64,000 nucleotides of DNA from JAVBPR01 sp031549485 (GTDB taxonomy: Bacteria; Bacillota; Clostridia; Oscillospirales; Feifaniaceae). The notes below the pieces were generated by a model, which was not told the origin of the DNA, searched no databases, and worked only from the letters and a program-made list of their open reading frames with translations. A program made the translations under genes and the position numbers. The DNA is taken from the NCBI GenBank assembly GCA_031549485.1, contig JAVBPR010000010.1, forward strand, positions 1 through 64,000, in the 5' to 3' direction. Below, piece after piece: positions 18,038 to 26,631 of this stretch. Every line of letters starts with the position of its first letter. Positions within the stretch are counted from its first letter, which is position 1.

Positions 18038-19603
18038 TTGAAAAAGCATTTTTTGATATTAGCGGCATGTCTTGTATGCCTTTTTTCGATTTTCGTCTTT
18101 TCGGCTTTTGCGGAAGATGAAATAATCAGCTTTTATGATTTTGAAAAAAATACATATAACGCGATTTCTTATTCCCGCGTTGCGATGACATATAATCGCA
18201 AAGAGCTTAAAAGCGATGTTCCCGCGATTTTGGTAAGCGGCAGAACGCTTGTTCCGGTCAGGGTAATCTCCGAAACTCTCGGCGCAACGGTGACCTTTGA
18301 CGGCGCAAAGCACCAGGTTAATATTAAAAAGGGAAGCAATACGGTAGTGCTAACCCTCGGAAGCGCAAAGGCGCAAAAAAACGGAAAAACTGTTGAACTT
18401 CCGGACGGCGTTCCAGCAACTCTTGCGGAATCGGGCGGTGCGGAGCGGACCATGATACCGCTTAGGTTCGTGGCGGAGGGGCTTGGCGCCGAAGTTGACT
18501 GGAAGGAGAATCCCGCGACTGCGATAATCACTCAGAAAAACAGCGTAATATCGGTAACGAATTCAAAAAGCAATCGCGTTATTACGGTTAAAACGGCACT
18601 TCCCGCAGTTGTCAAAACATCTGTTGAGGGCAAAAAATTATATATCGATCTTCAGATTTCCGAAGTTTCATCGGGCTATGATTTTTCAAAAGTTGCCGCG
18701 GTTTTTTACAGCGGCGGAAAATATTATAAACTCGACGATGAAACGGTGAGATTCGAGTTTAATTTAAGAGACAGCTTTTCGTTGGGCAAAAATGTTGCGG
18801 TGGAAACGAGCTCGACCGGATTTAAAGTAAGCGCGGTCAGGGAGAAAAACGACGGGAAAATTATAGTTGTTGTCGATCCGGGGCACGGTTACGGCGATCC
18901 GGGCGCGACGTATAAAGGCGTGGACGAAAAGGTGGTCAATCTCGAGGTTGCGCTTCAGGTCGAGGAATATCTTAAAAAAGAGGGCATTACCGTTATAATG
19001 ACGCGAAACGATGACAGCAGGATTACCCTTGTGGAGCGGGCGCTGCTTGCCAACGAATATCAGGCGGATTATTATGTCAGCATACATTCCAACGCATCAA
19101 CAACTACAAATACAGCTAGCGGAATAGAAACCTATATAATTAAAAAAGGCGGAAAAGCCGAAACGCTTGCAAATTCGGTTCAAAAAGCAGTTATTTTTGC
19201 AACGGGAGCGAAAGACAGGGGAGTCAAAGAGGAAAATCTCGCAGTCTTAAGAGACACGAATATGCCGGCAGTTCTAGTTGAAATGGGCTTTTTGTCGACC
19301 GAAGCGGACAGGCTCCTGCTTGCGACGCACGAATACCGATCAATTTTGGCAATAGGAATATCTAACGGCGTTCTTAACCACATTTTCCCCGAAAGGGAAC
19401 AAATTCCGCTTCCGGTAGTCGAAAAACCGGAGGAAGAAGAACCTGAAGACGAAGAATCGGTAAAAGAGCCGGAAGAAAACGGGGAAACACGGGATAATAA
19501 ACCCGCCGAAGAACCGGTCAAAAATGAAAGCGAAACCGACAAAACTCCTGCATCGATAATCTTCAAACCCTCTCCGGAAATCTGGAGAAAATTCGGCGAA
19601 TAA
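18038..19603 (+). CDS. Secreted N-acetylmuramoyl-L-alanine amidase with copper-amine-oxidase-N-like domain
   Basis: 521-residue peptidoglycan hydrolase that cuts the MurNAc-L-Ala bond. Signal peptide (about 1-26), a copper-amine-oxidase N1-like wall-binding domain (VSGRTLVPVRVISETLGA; TMIPLRFVAEGLGAEVDW), an AMIN-like region (about 170-270), then Amidase_3 from about 280: zinc ligands in DPGHG, the Glu in NLEVAL, His in SIHSNAS, and catalytic Glu in LVEMGFLS. A Glu/Pro/Lys-rich tail of about 70 residues ends it. TTG 18038 is preferred over TTG 18032 because GGGGTGA is then 7 nt away. Possibly a sporulation or division autolysin; context does not decide. Confidence 0.9.
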   Translation: MKKHFLILAACLVCLFSIFVFSAFAEDEIISFYDFEKNTYNAISYSRVAMTYNRKELKSDVPAILVSGRTLVPVRVISETLGATVTFDGAKHQVNIKKGSNTVVLTLGSAKAQKNGKTVELPDGVPATLAESGGAERTMIPLRFVAEGLGAEVDWKENPATAIITQKNSVISVTNSKSNRVITVKTALPAVVKTSVEGKKLYIDLQISEVSSGYDFSKVAAVFYSGGKYYKLDDETVRFEFNLRDSFSLGKNVAVETSSTGFKVSAVREKNDGKIIVVVDPGHGYGDPGATYKGVDEKVVNLEVALQVEEYLKKEGITVIMTRNDDSRITLVERALLANEYQADYYVSIHSNASTTTNTASGIETYIIKKGGKAETLANSVQKAVIFATGAKDRGVKEENLAVLRDTNMPAVLVEMGFLSTEADRLLLATHEYRSILAIGISNGVLNHIFPEREQIPLPVVEKPEEEEPEDEESVKEPEENGETRDNKPAEEPVKNESETDKTPASIIFKPSPEIWRKFGE

Positions 19604-19627
19604 ACGAAAATAGTTTTCATATATTTT

Positions 19628-19656
19628 AAAAGCGGCTTATAATAGCCGCTTTTTTA
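19628..19656 (+). terminator. Rho-independent terminator after the amidase gene
   Basis: AAAAGCGGCT / AGCCGCTTTT stem with loop TATAAT and a T tract. Confidence 0.9.
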
Positions 19657-19689
19657 TTATGAAAAAATTAACAATTAAATGACAAAATT

Positions 19690-19721
19690 TTGTAACCCGA
19701 CTTAAAAAGTTGTGTTATAAT
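19690..19721 (+). promoter_or_regulatory. Promoter of citrate synthase 1
   Basis: Extended -10 TGTTATAAT ending at 19721; the best -35 candidate, TTGTAA (19690-19695), is 20 bp upstream, longer than ideal, but the TG extension can compensate. Confidence 0.5.
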
Positions 19722-19756
19722 TATAAACATCATAAGAAAACAAAAGGAGGAATAAA

Positions 19757-21121
19757 ATGCCTAAAAATAAATATTCGACGGTAACGCCGGAGATACATGC
19801 CCTTGCTGATAAGTGTATCGCAAAGACTATTCCGTCTAAACTTTATTCAGAATATCAAGTCAACAGAGGTCTTCGCGACGTCAACGGAAACGGTGTTCTC
19901 ACCGGTCTTACATACATCTCCCAGGTAAAGGCGAAAGATATTGTGGACGGCGTTGAGGTTCCGATAGAGGGCAAGTTGTATTATCAGGGAATCGACGTCG
20001 AAGATATTGTCGGCGGATTTTTGACCGAAAACCGCTTCGGGTTTGAGGAGACGGTTTTTCTGCTTCTTTTCGGATATCTTCCGACCGCCGCAGAGCTTGA
20101 AGATTTTTGCAAAATCCTTGTAGATTTGCGAACCTTGCCGTCAAAATTCACCCGCGACGTAATTATGAAAGCCCCGAGCAAAGATATGATGAACGCCCTT
20201 GCAAGGAGCGTTTTAACACTATATCATTACGACGACGACGCTGATAATATCTCGATTCCGAATGTTCTTCGCCAGTGCCTTCAGCTTATCGCGGAGTTTC
20301 CGCTGCTTGCTGTCTACGGTTATCAGGTATATAACCATTATGAAAAAGGAAAAAGCCTTGTAATCCACCAGCCCGACAGCTCGCTTAGCACCGCGGAAAA
20401 TCTTTTGCATATGCTGCGGCCGGATCAGAAATATACCGAGCTTGAGGCGAAAATTCTCGACCTTGCGCTTGTGCTTCACGCGGAGCACGGCGGCGGAAAC
20501 AACTCGAGCTTTACTGTCCACGTCGTCAGTTCCTCTGCGACCGACACATACAGCGCGATGGCGGCGGCTCTCGGCAGCTTAAAAGGACCGAAACACGGCG
20601 GCGCAAATATAAGGGTTGTCGAAATGATGGACGACATCAGGAAAAATGTTAAAAATCATAATGACGACGCAGAAATTTCCGATTATTTAAGGAAAATGCT
20701 CAACAAAGAAGTTTACGACAAAGCCGGTCTTATTTACGGTGTCGGCCATGCGGTTTATTCGCTTAGCGATCCGAGGGCAGGGCTTTTCGAAAGCTTTGTT
20801 AAAGAACTCAGCAAAGAAAAGGGCAGAGAAGAGGAATACGCGCTTTATGCCAAGGTCGCAAGCCTCGCGCCTGAAATAATCGCCGATGTGCGGAAAATGT
20901 ATAAAGGCGTTTCGGCAAATATAGATTTTTACAGCGGGTTTGTCTATGACATGCTCGGGCTTCCGAAGGAGCTTTACACCTCGATTTTCGCGATCTCAAG
21001 AATTGCGGGATGGAGCGCGCACCGCATAGAAGAGCTGACAAGCGGCGGAAAAATTATCAGGCCGCAATATAAAAGCGTTGCCGAAAGAAAAAGCTATATT
21101 CCGCTTTCGGAAAGAAAATAA
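19757..21121 (+). CDS. Citrate synthase 1
   Basis: Condenses oxaloacetate with acetyl-CoA to citrate. 454 residues; the catalytic triad of the Si-citrate synthase fold is visible: His in LHAEHGGGNNSSF, His in GPKHGGAN, and Asp in ANIDFYSG. The long N terminus with RGLRDVNGNGVLTGLT is shared with the second citrate synthase in this window and typical of a Firmicutes clade. It stands alone with its own promoter and terminator. Start ATG has AAAAGGAGGAATAAA. A 2-methylcitrate synthase role cannot be excluded by sequence. Confidence 0.92.
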   Translation: MPKNKYSTVTPEIHALADKCIAKTIPSKLYSEYQVNRGLRDVNGNGVLTGLTYISQVKAKDIVDGVEVPIEGKLYYQGIDVEDIVGGFLTENRFGFEETVFLLLFGYLPTAAELEDFCKILVDLRTLPSKFTRDVIMKAPSKDMMNALARSVLTLYHYDDDADNISIPNVLRQCLQLIAEFPLLAVYGYQVYNHYEKGKSLVIHQPDSSLSTAENLLHMLRPDQKYTELEAKILDLALVLHAEHGGGNNSSFTVHVVSSSATDTYSAMAAALGSLKGPKHGGANIRVVEMMDDIRKNVKNHNDDAEISDYLRKMLNKEVYDKAGLIYGVGHAVYSLSDPRAGLFESFVKELSKEKGREEEYALYAKVASLAPEIIADVRKMYKGVSANIDFYSGFVYDMLGLPKELYTSIFAISRIAGWSAHRIEELTSGGKIIRPQYKSVAERKSYIPLSERK

Positions 21122-21134
21122 ATATAAAACATAA

Positions 21135-21170
21135 AACAGGGGACGGCCAAAGGCCGCCCCCTGTTATTTT
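21135..21170. terminator. Terminator between citrate synthase 1 and the M20 gene
   Basis: Stem AACAGGGGACGGCC / GGCCGCCCCCTGTT (one mismatch), AAA loop, then ATTTTTATTT. The convergent minus-strand gene stops 8 bp later, so it may act in both directions. Confidence 0.8.
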
Positions 21171-21177
21171 TATTTAT

Positions 21178-22485
21178 CTACTTAATATTTCCGACAAGAA
21201 TTTTGTAGAAATTTACGGCCTTTTCGAGCGCGTCAATATCCAAGTTCTCGTTGTCCGCATGCATCGAGTTTAGCTGCTGATTGCTGAAAAACATAGGGCT
21301 GAACCTGATAACGCAGCTGCATATTTCCGCAAAGTATCGGGAATCGGTCGCGGCGGTCATAAGGTACGGCGCAGGTGTTACGTCAGAAAAAGCGGACTTG
21401 ACGCTCTCGCAAAAAATCTTAAATTCGGAGCAAGCCGTATCGCTTATCGCCGAGTGGTCATGCGCGCAGATTATTTCGGTTGTAAGGTCGTGCTTTTCCG
21501 CGATTTTGCTTATTATTTCTATCGACTCGTTCATCCGCTGGTGCGAGATAAAGCGCAAATTAGCTGTTACCGAAGCCTCGTCCGGCATGACGTTGCAGGC
21601 GGCGCTTCCCTCCGCCATTGTAAAAGCGCAGGTGGTGCGAAGCATCGCCGCAGCCTGGCCGCTGACCATGGGCATAACCTTCCGCACAAGCGGCGCGGTC
21701 AGCCAAAGATTGCCGAAAAGGAATTTATAAATGCCGCTCATGTGTGGGGCAAGCGTTCTAAACATATCGCGGACAATCGGCGAAATTTTAGCGGAAAACG
21801 GCGACTTGCGTTCGACATCTCCAATAAAAGCCGCAACGCGGGCAAGGGGCGAATTTTTCGGCGGAGTGCTCGCGTGGCCGCCGTGTGATTTTGCGATAAA
21901 TTTTAAATTCCCAAGCCCTTTTTCGGCGATGCCGAGCATGGCGAAACGGCCTTTTAGCCCCGGCATAGGTGCTTCGAGAATCGCGCCGCCCTCGTCACTG
22001 ACAAGTTTGACTTTAATATTATTTTCAACAAAATAATCCCGGGCGTTTGGCGCGCCGTCGCCGTTTGTCTCCTCGTTGTGCGAGCTTAAAATATATGTAT
22101 CGTAAGCGGGAACAAACCCCGAAGCGATAAGCTCCTCCGCGGCGGAAAAAATCGCGCAAAGCGAGCCTTTGGTATCAACCGAACCGCGCCCGTAAATGCG
22201 CCCGCCTTCAACCGTGCCCTCAAACGGAGGATAGTCCCATTTGCCGTCAGCCGGAACAACATCGGAGTGCGACATAAGGACGACCGCTTCATCGCTTTTA
22301 CGGCCGCGCCATTTATAGAAAAAAGCATGTTTAATTTCGATTTTCTCGACCGTGTCAAAAACATTCGGGAAGTTCTTTTGATAGACCTTTTCAATTTTTT
22401 CAAATGCGGCGGCGTTATAGACCTCGTGAAGATTTACCGTTTCGCAGGAAATCATTTCGCAAAGAATTTCAGCGTAGCTGGACAT
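21178..22485 (-). CDS. M20-family metallopeptidase (carboxypeptidase S / PM20D1-like)
   Basis: 435-residue cytosolic di-zinc hydrolase. Zinc and catalytic segments: HSDVVPADGKWDYPPFEG, GRGSVDTKGSLCAIF (bridging Asp), SSHNEETNGDG (catalytic Glu-Glu), and the C-terminal NSMHADNENL. The order most resembles the carboxypeptidase S / PM20D1 branch, which cleaves N-acyl amino acids or dipeptides. I chose ATG 22485, preceded by AAGGAAAAA, because the 62 residues upstream belong to the neighbouring frame. It lies 1 bp from the preceding membrane gene and is third in a minus-strand operon with two membrane proteins, suggesting uptake and hydrolysis of a peptide-like substrate. Confidence 0.88.
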   Translation of the reverse strand: MSSYAEILCEMISCETVNLHEVYNAAAFEKIEKVYQKNFPNVFDTVEKIEIKHAFFYKWRGRKSDEAVVLMSHSDVVPADGKWDYPPFEGTVEGGRIYGRGSVDTKGSLCAIFSAAEELIASGFVPAYDTYILSSHNEETNGDGAPNARDYFVENNIKVKLVSDEGGAILEAPMPGLKGRFAMLGIAEKGLGNLKFIAKSHGGHASTPPKNSPLARVAAFIGDVERKSPFSAKISPIVRDMFRTLAPHMSGIYKFLFGNLWLTAPLVRKVMPMVSGQAAAMLRTTCAFTMAEGSAACNVMPDEASVTANLRFISHQRMNESIEIISKIAEKHDLTTEIICAHDHSAISDTACSEFKIFCESVKSAFSDVTPAPYLMTAATDSRYFAEICSCVIRFSPMFFSNQQLNSMHADNENLDIDALEKAVNFYKILVGNIK

Positions 22486-22486
22486 T

Positions 22487-23182
22487 TTAGATTTTTCCTT
22501 TCTTATAAAGGATTCTTGCAGCGCCGATAGAAATAAGCGCGGAAATCGGAACAAGAATAGCAACCTGCTTTGCCGCGGCCGGAACGAGCAGGCAAAGAAG
22601 CACCATAGAAACAAACGGCGCAATAGCGACAAGCGGCGCTTTTGAAAAATATTTATAGCCGAGCGCGCCAAACAGCGCGGGAACGACCATATTAAAGGCA
22701 GGCGCGAGTGTAGGCGACTCCAAAATCGGTTTCAGCGGAACGAGAAGAAGGACGCCGAGCGCGAGCACGGCGGTGGTAACAAGCGCGGAAACCGAGACCG
22801 AAAGGGTGGAAACGATTTCATTTTCTTTTGTGCCGTATTCGGTGCCGCAAATTTCCTTCGCGTTCATAGCACACGGTATTTTTAAATTTGTGAGGTTGCC
22901 GGTGACAAAAGCGAGATAGGTCGCGCCGGTTCCGAGCATCGGAGCATATGTAATAACCTCGACAATGCTTGACGGAAGATAAATAATGCAAATACTCGCA
23001 ATGCCGCCCAAAAGTCCGCCGATATTCGGCACTGCTTTAAAATAAATCGCGACAAATACGGGAACGGCAAGCATCAATAAAAGGGCAATTATCGTCCAGA
23101 TGCGGCCATATCTGTGCATTACATCGTCAAAGGCCTTTGTATCGTCGATTTTGTTTTCGTTTACCACTTTTATATCGTTCAT
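22487..23182 (-). CDS. Uncharacterised multi-spanning membrane protein, partner of the DUF5058 gene
   Basis: 231 residues; a polar 30-residue N terminus is followed by about six hydrophobic segments. I do not recognise a named family. Segments such as GRIWTIIALLLML, YAPMLGTGATYLAFVTGN and NMVVPALFGALGYKYF are transporter-like. It is separated by single base pairs from the DUF5058-like gene upstream and the M20 peptidase gene downstream, so the three are surely co-translated and may form one uptake-plus-hydrolysis unit. Specific function unknown. Confidence 0.75.
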   Translation of the reverse strand: MNDIKVVNENKIDDTKAFDDVMHRYGRIWTIIALLLMLAVPVFVAIYFKAVPNIGGLLGGIASICIIYLPSSIVEVITYAPMLGTGATYLAFVTGNLTNLKIPCAMNAKEICGTEYGTKENEIVSTLSVSVSALVTTAVLALGVLLLVPLKPILESPTLAPAFNMVVPALFGALGYKYFSKAPLVAIAPFVSMVLLCLLVPAAAKQVAILVPISALISIGAARILYKKGKI

Positions 23183-23183
23183 C

Positions 23184-23918
23184 CTACTTCACCCCCAATA
23201 AATTGCAGCCGATAGCGGCGGCCATGCCGAAAAGCATGGCAAAACTTAGCGAAAAACTCTCAAGCCATTTTTGCTTTTTCTTTTCGGTAAGCCAAGTGAA
23301 AAACGCCATAAAAACGGCGGAAACGACAATAACTATCAAACTGACGAAGCTGCCTTTTCGCAGCCCTGCAAATCCCGAGCCGATATACGCGCAAACCATG
23401 CCGATAAACATGGCGTTGAACATAAGCGGTCCCCATTTGTTTTCTCCGCCGGATACTTTATTTAAAACCTTTTGTTGATATTTTTTCAGCCCGAAGATGC
23501 AGAAAAGACCGCCCCAAATAATTCCGACCGTCATAACGGCGATTATAGAAACAAAACTTTCTCCGGTCATAAACTCGGCGGCAAGCGAAGGCATTCCCGC
23601 CGCTTTTGCGGCGACGTCGGCTGCCATCGTCTCATAGTGAAGCGCGCCGATAACCGAAAGGCGAAGCCATGGAATAGGAACGCCCAAAGAGCCGGCAAGC
23701 GCGATAACGCCGAGCAGGATGCCGATTGAAGGTATCAGCGTGAAGGTTGCGCTGCTAGTGATAGACTTGCGCATTTTTTCTTTGCTTATCCCGATTTTGA
23801 TTCCTTCCCGCCAGGCTTTAATCATAAAAACGCAGGACATGATAATAACAAATAAAATGACAATTCCGACAATTAAGAACATTATTCCGGAATTCGCTTT
23901 TGAAAGAAAATTTTCCAT
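23184..23918 (-). CDS. DUF5058-like membrane protein
   Basis: 244 residues with five or six membrane segments: an N-terminal anchor (GIMFLIVGIVILFVIIMSC), a conserved-looking cytoplasmic stretch with ISKEKMRKSITSSATFTLIPS, then GVIALAGSLGVPIPWLRLSV. It resembles DUF5058 proteins of Firmicutes, whose function is not established. First gene of the three-gene minus-strand operon; the 5' region (23919-24072) is AT-rich and shared with a divergent kinase-like gene. Confidence 0.7.
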   Translation of the reverse strand: MENFLSKANSGIMFLIVGIVILFVIIMSCVFMIKAWREGIKIGISKEKMRKSITSSATFTLIPSIGILLGVIALAGSLGVPIPWLRLSVIGALHYETMAADVAAKAAGMPSLAAEFMTGESFVSIIAVMTVGIIWGGLFCIFGLKKYQQKVLNKVSGGENKWGPLMFNAMFIGMVCAYIGSGFAGLRKGSFVSLIVIVVSAVFMAFFTWLTEKKKQKWLESFSLSFAMLFGMAAAIGCNLLGVK

Positions 23919-24072
23919 AAAATCCCCCTTTTTCCTAAAAATTATTATATAGGAAGTTTTATTAAAAGTCCAAAATTTGTTTTCTGAATTTATTGTGATT
24001 ATATAGTAATAATAAAGGTAACAAACAATGTGTTACAAATTTACATATGAAAATATATTTTCGGAGCGAAAA

Positions 24073-25554
24073 ATGAAATCAGACCTGAATTTACTTGCAT
24101 TAGAAGTGGGCGCGAAAACGGGGGCATGTTACGCCGGAAATTTTAACGGAAGAAATATATCGATAAATAAGCTGCACGGTTTTTTTACCGAGCAGACGGA
24201 TCTGTGCGGAATAAAATACTGGAACATTTTCGGGCTGATAGGGGAAATTCAGAATTCGATAAAAAAATTCATAAGGTATAAAGCGGGGGATATTTCGGGG
24301 TTTGGCGTCAATATGTTCGGCTCGGATTTCGGGCTTATTGATGCAAACGGCGCTCTTTTGGGAGTGCCGCAAAGTTTTTTAAAACCGGAAAAGCAGGACC
24401 TCGGAAGCGTTTACGCAAAAATTCATCCAAGCGAGCTTTTTGCACGGACAGGCTCTGCGGGCTCTTATTATAACTCGGTTTTCGAGCTCGACAGGCGGGT
24501 GGCAAGCGGCGATATCGCGCTTAAAAATACTGAAAACCTTCTTTTTCTCCCGGACCTTATATCATATTTTTTAACCGGCGAAAAAGGCTGTGAATACACA
24601 TACGCGGCGACGAGTTTGCTTTTGTCGATAAAAACCAAAGAATGGGATAAGCGGATTTTAGAGCGGCTTTCGATTCCCGAAAGTATTTTGCAAAAACCGG
24701 AACAGCCCGGCAGGATAAGGGGCGAGCTTTTGCAATGTATCGCGCAGCCGCTTGCGGTAAGCAGCTTTCCGGTAATTTCGGTAGCGTCGCACAGCACCGC
24801 TTCTGCCGCGATTGCAACTCCGGCAAAAAAAGGAACCCTGTTTATCTGCGGAAAAGCGTGGTCGCTTATCGGATTTCAGACCGAAACGCCGGTTTTGACC
24901 GATGAGGCGTATGACGCGAGAATTGTTTACGAGGGCGGCGCGTTCGGGAAATTCAATGCAGTTACGGCCGTGCCCGGAATCGGGCTTCTGCAAAGCTATA
25001 TTTCCGAGCTCATTTTGGAGGGCGAGGAAATAACTCTGGAAGAGATGGCAGCGAAAGCGGAGGAGGAAGAGGAGTTTTGCAGCGTTGTAAATTTTTCGCA
25101 TCGGGAGTTTTTTAATAAAGGCCGCCTTTTTGAAGCTGTGAAAAAATTTTGTAAGATATCAAATCAAGTGGTGCCTGAAACGAAGGGCGAGCTTGCAAAA
25201 TGCGTTTTTTTAAGCCTTGCCCTTAAAATAAAATCGGCGGTAGCGGAGCTTGAAAAAATTCGAGGCGAAAAAACCGAGAATATTTATTTGACCGATAAGG
25301 CGGCGCAGTCGGATTATTTTTGCCGCCTTATTGCCGATGCGACAGGAGCTATGGTGACGGCTAAATGCCACGGCGGCGCGGCGCTTGGAAATTTGATTAT
25401 GCAGTGCACGGCGCTCGGCGAGATAAAAGGGGAAACCGAGGCAAAGGAAATCGCCGAAACATCGGGCGAAGAGAAGGTTTATTTGCCAAAGGAAACCGAG
25501 AAATTCGAGAGCCTTTTTGAAATTTACAAAAAAATATATGATATCGATATTTAA
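24073..25554 (+). CDS. Rhamnulokinase-like FGGY protein, catalytic Asp replaced
   Basis: 493 residues of FGGY-kinase fold, closest to rhamnulokinase: GFGVNMFGSDFGLID matches the RhaB block around GIDTWGVDFVLLD, and ASHSTASAAIATP matches ASHDTASAVIA. The catalytic base Asp of the latter block is Ser (codon AGC at 24793-24795, residue 241), the N-terminal phosphate-binding DLGA is EVGA, and the GTW motif reads GKAW. I infer a kinase that is inactive or strongly altered. No rha genes surround it. ATG 24073 has GGAGCGAAAA; the 15 codons upstream lack a ribosome site. A ROK kinase gene follows 59 bp later. Confidence 0.8.
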   Translation: MKSDLNLLALEVGAKTGACYAGNFNGRNISINKLHGFFTEQTDLCGIKYWNIFGLIGEIQNSIKKFIRYKAGDISGFGVNMFGSDFGLIDANGALLGVPQSFLKPEKQDLGSVYAKIHPSELFARTGSAGSYYNSVFELDRRVASGDIALKNTENLLFLPDLISYFLTGEKGCEYTYAATSLLLSIKTKEWDKRILERLSIPESILQKPEQPGRIRGELLQCIAQPLAVSSFPVISVASHSTASAAIATPAKKGTLFICGKAWSLIGFQTETPVLTDEAYDARIVYEGGAFGKFNAVTAVPGIGLLQSYISELILEGEEITLEEMAAKAEEEEEFCSVVNFSHREFFNKGRLFEAVKKFCKISNQVVPETKGELAKCVFLSLALKIKSAVAELEKIRGEKTENIYLTDKAAQSDYFCRLIADATGAMVTAKCHGGAALGNLIMQCTALGEIKGETEAKEIAETSGEEKVYLPKETEKFESLFEIYKKIYDIDI

Positions 25555-25613
25555 AACACAAATCCGCTGTTATATAATGGAAAAAAAGAAGAGATAAGCG
25601 GAGGGCCGAAACT

Positions 25614-26537
25614 ATGCTGAAACTCGGTATTGACCTTGGCGGAACCAATATTGCGGCGGGAATCGTAGACGAAAACGGAAAAATTCTTTTAAAAGAAAGC
25701 TGCAAAACGTTGCCGCAAAGGGGCGGGAAAGCGGTTGTCGAAGACATGGTTGCGCTTGGGAAACGCCTTTGCGAGAGCCATAAAATCGGGAAAATCGGTG
25801 TCGGAGCGCCGGGAAGAATCGATGAAACGGCGCGCGTTCTCATAAAAGCCGCAAATCTCTATGATATCGAAAATCTCAAACTTGCCGATATTCTCGAAAA
25901 AGAGTTTTCGGTGCCGGCAAAGCTTGGGAATGACGCCGACGCGGCGGCGCTCGGAGAATATAAATACGGTTATGCCGGCGCAAAATCGCTTATTATGATA
26001 ACGCTCGGAACAGGCGTTGGGGGCGGAATTGTATATGAAGGAAATATCATAAGCGGCGCGTGCGGCTCGGCGGGTGAGGTCGGGCATCACGTGATAAAAG
26101 CCGGCGGTGAGCCCTGCGGATGCGGCAGAAAAGGCTGTTTTGAAGCGTATTGTTCGGCGACCGCGCTTATAAGGGAGACGAAAAGGGCTATGGAAGCGGA
26201 CAAACTTTCCGGTCTTTGGCAGATTTGCGGCGGGAAAATTGATAATGTTGACGGAAAAACCGCTTTTGACGCCGCGAGAATCGGGGACAAAACAGCAAAA
26301 AAAGTTCTCGACCGCTATATATTGTGCTTGGCGGAGGGAATAAGCAATTTGGCGGCTATATTTGCCCCGGATATTTTCCTGCTCGGCGGAGGAATTTCAA
26401 AATCTGGCGATGAACTTATCGTTCCGCTTCGCGAGAAATGTGCCGAAATTCTTTGCAAAATGCCGTATTTTACGCCGGTTATAGAGCAGGCGGTTCTGGG
26501 CAATGATGCAGGTATAATCGGCGCGGCAAATCTATAA
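25614..26537 (+). CDS. ROK-family sugar kinase (glucokinase-like)
   Basis: 307 residues, cytosolic, phosphorylates glucose or another hexose with ATP. Phosphate-1 motif LGIDLGGTNIAAGI, catalytic Asp in LGNDADAAALGE, LGTGVGGGIV, and the ROK zinc site GHHVIKAGGEPCGCGRKGCFEAYCS (His plus three Cys) are all present, and the segment GGGISKSGDEL closes the nucleotide site. It follows the RhaB-like gene and precedes the nrdD promoter. GGAGGGCCGAAACT precedes the ATG. Exact sugar not determinable. Confidence 0.9.
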   Translation: MLKLGIDLGGTNIAAGIVDENGKILLKESCKTLPQRGGKAVVEDMVALGKRLCESHKIGKIGVGAPGRIDETARVLIKAANLYDIENLKLADILEKEFSVPAKLGNDADAAALGEYKYGYAGAKSLIMITLGTGVGGGIVYEGNIISGACGSAGEVGHHVIKAGGEPCGCGRKGCFEAYCSATALIRETKRAMEADKLSGLWQICGGKIDNVDGKTAFDAARIGDKTAKKVLDRYILCLAEGISNLAAIFAPDIFLLGGGISKSGDELIVPLREKCAEILCKMPYFTPVIEQAVLGNDAGIIGAANL

Positions 26538-26555
26538 AAATATTTCCAAAACCTA

Positions 26556-26584
26556 TTGACACCCACCACTATATGTTGTATTAT
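26556..26584 (+). promoter_or_regulatory. Sigma-A promoter of nrdDG
   Basis: Consensus TTGACA (26556-26561), 17-bp spacer, TATTAT (26579-26584). The first NrdR box covers the spacer and -10. Confidence 0.8.
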
Positions 26585-26614
26585 CGATAGTACACCCAGA
26601 ACAATATATAGATT
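26566..26614 (+). promoter_or_regulatory. Tandem NrdR boxes
   Basis: Box 1 core CTATATGTTG (26569-26578) and box 2 core CAATATATAG (26602-26611) match the NrdR core CWATATATWG. Their spacing of 33 bp is three helical turns, the arrangement bound by NrdR. Box 1 overlaps the spacer and -10 and box 2 lies just past the start point, which predicts repression. Confidence 0.8.
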
Positions 26615-26631
26615 TTAAAGAGGTCGGTCTT

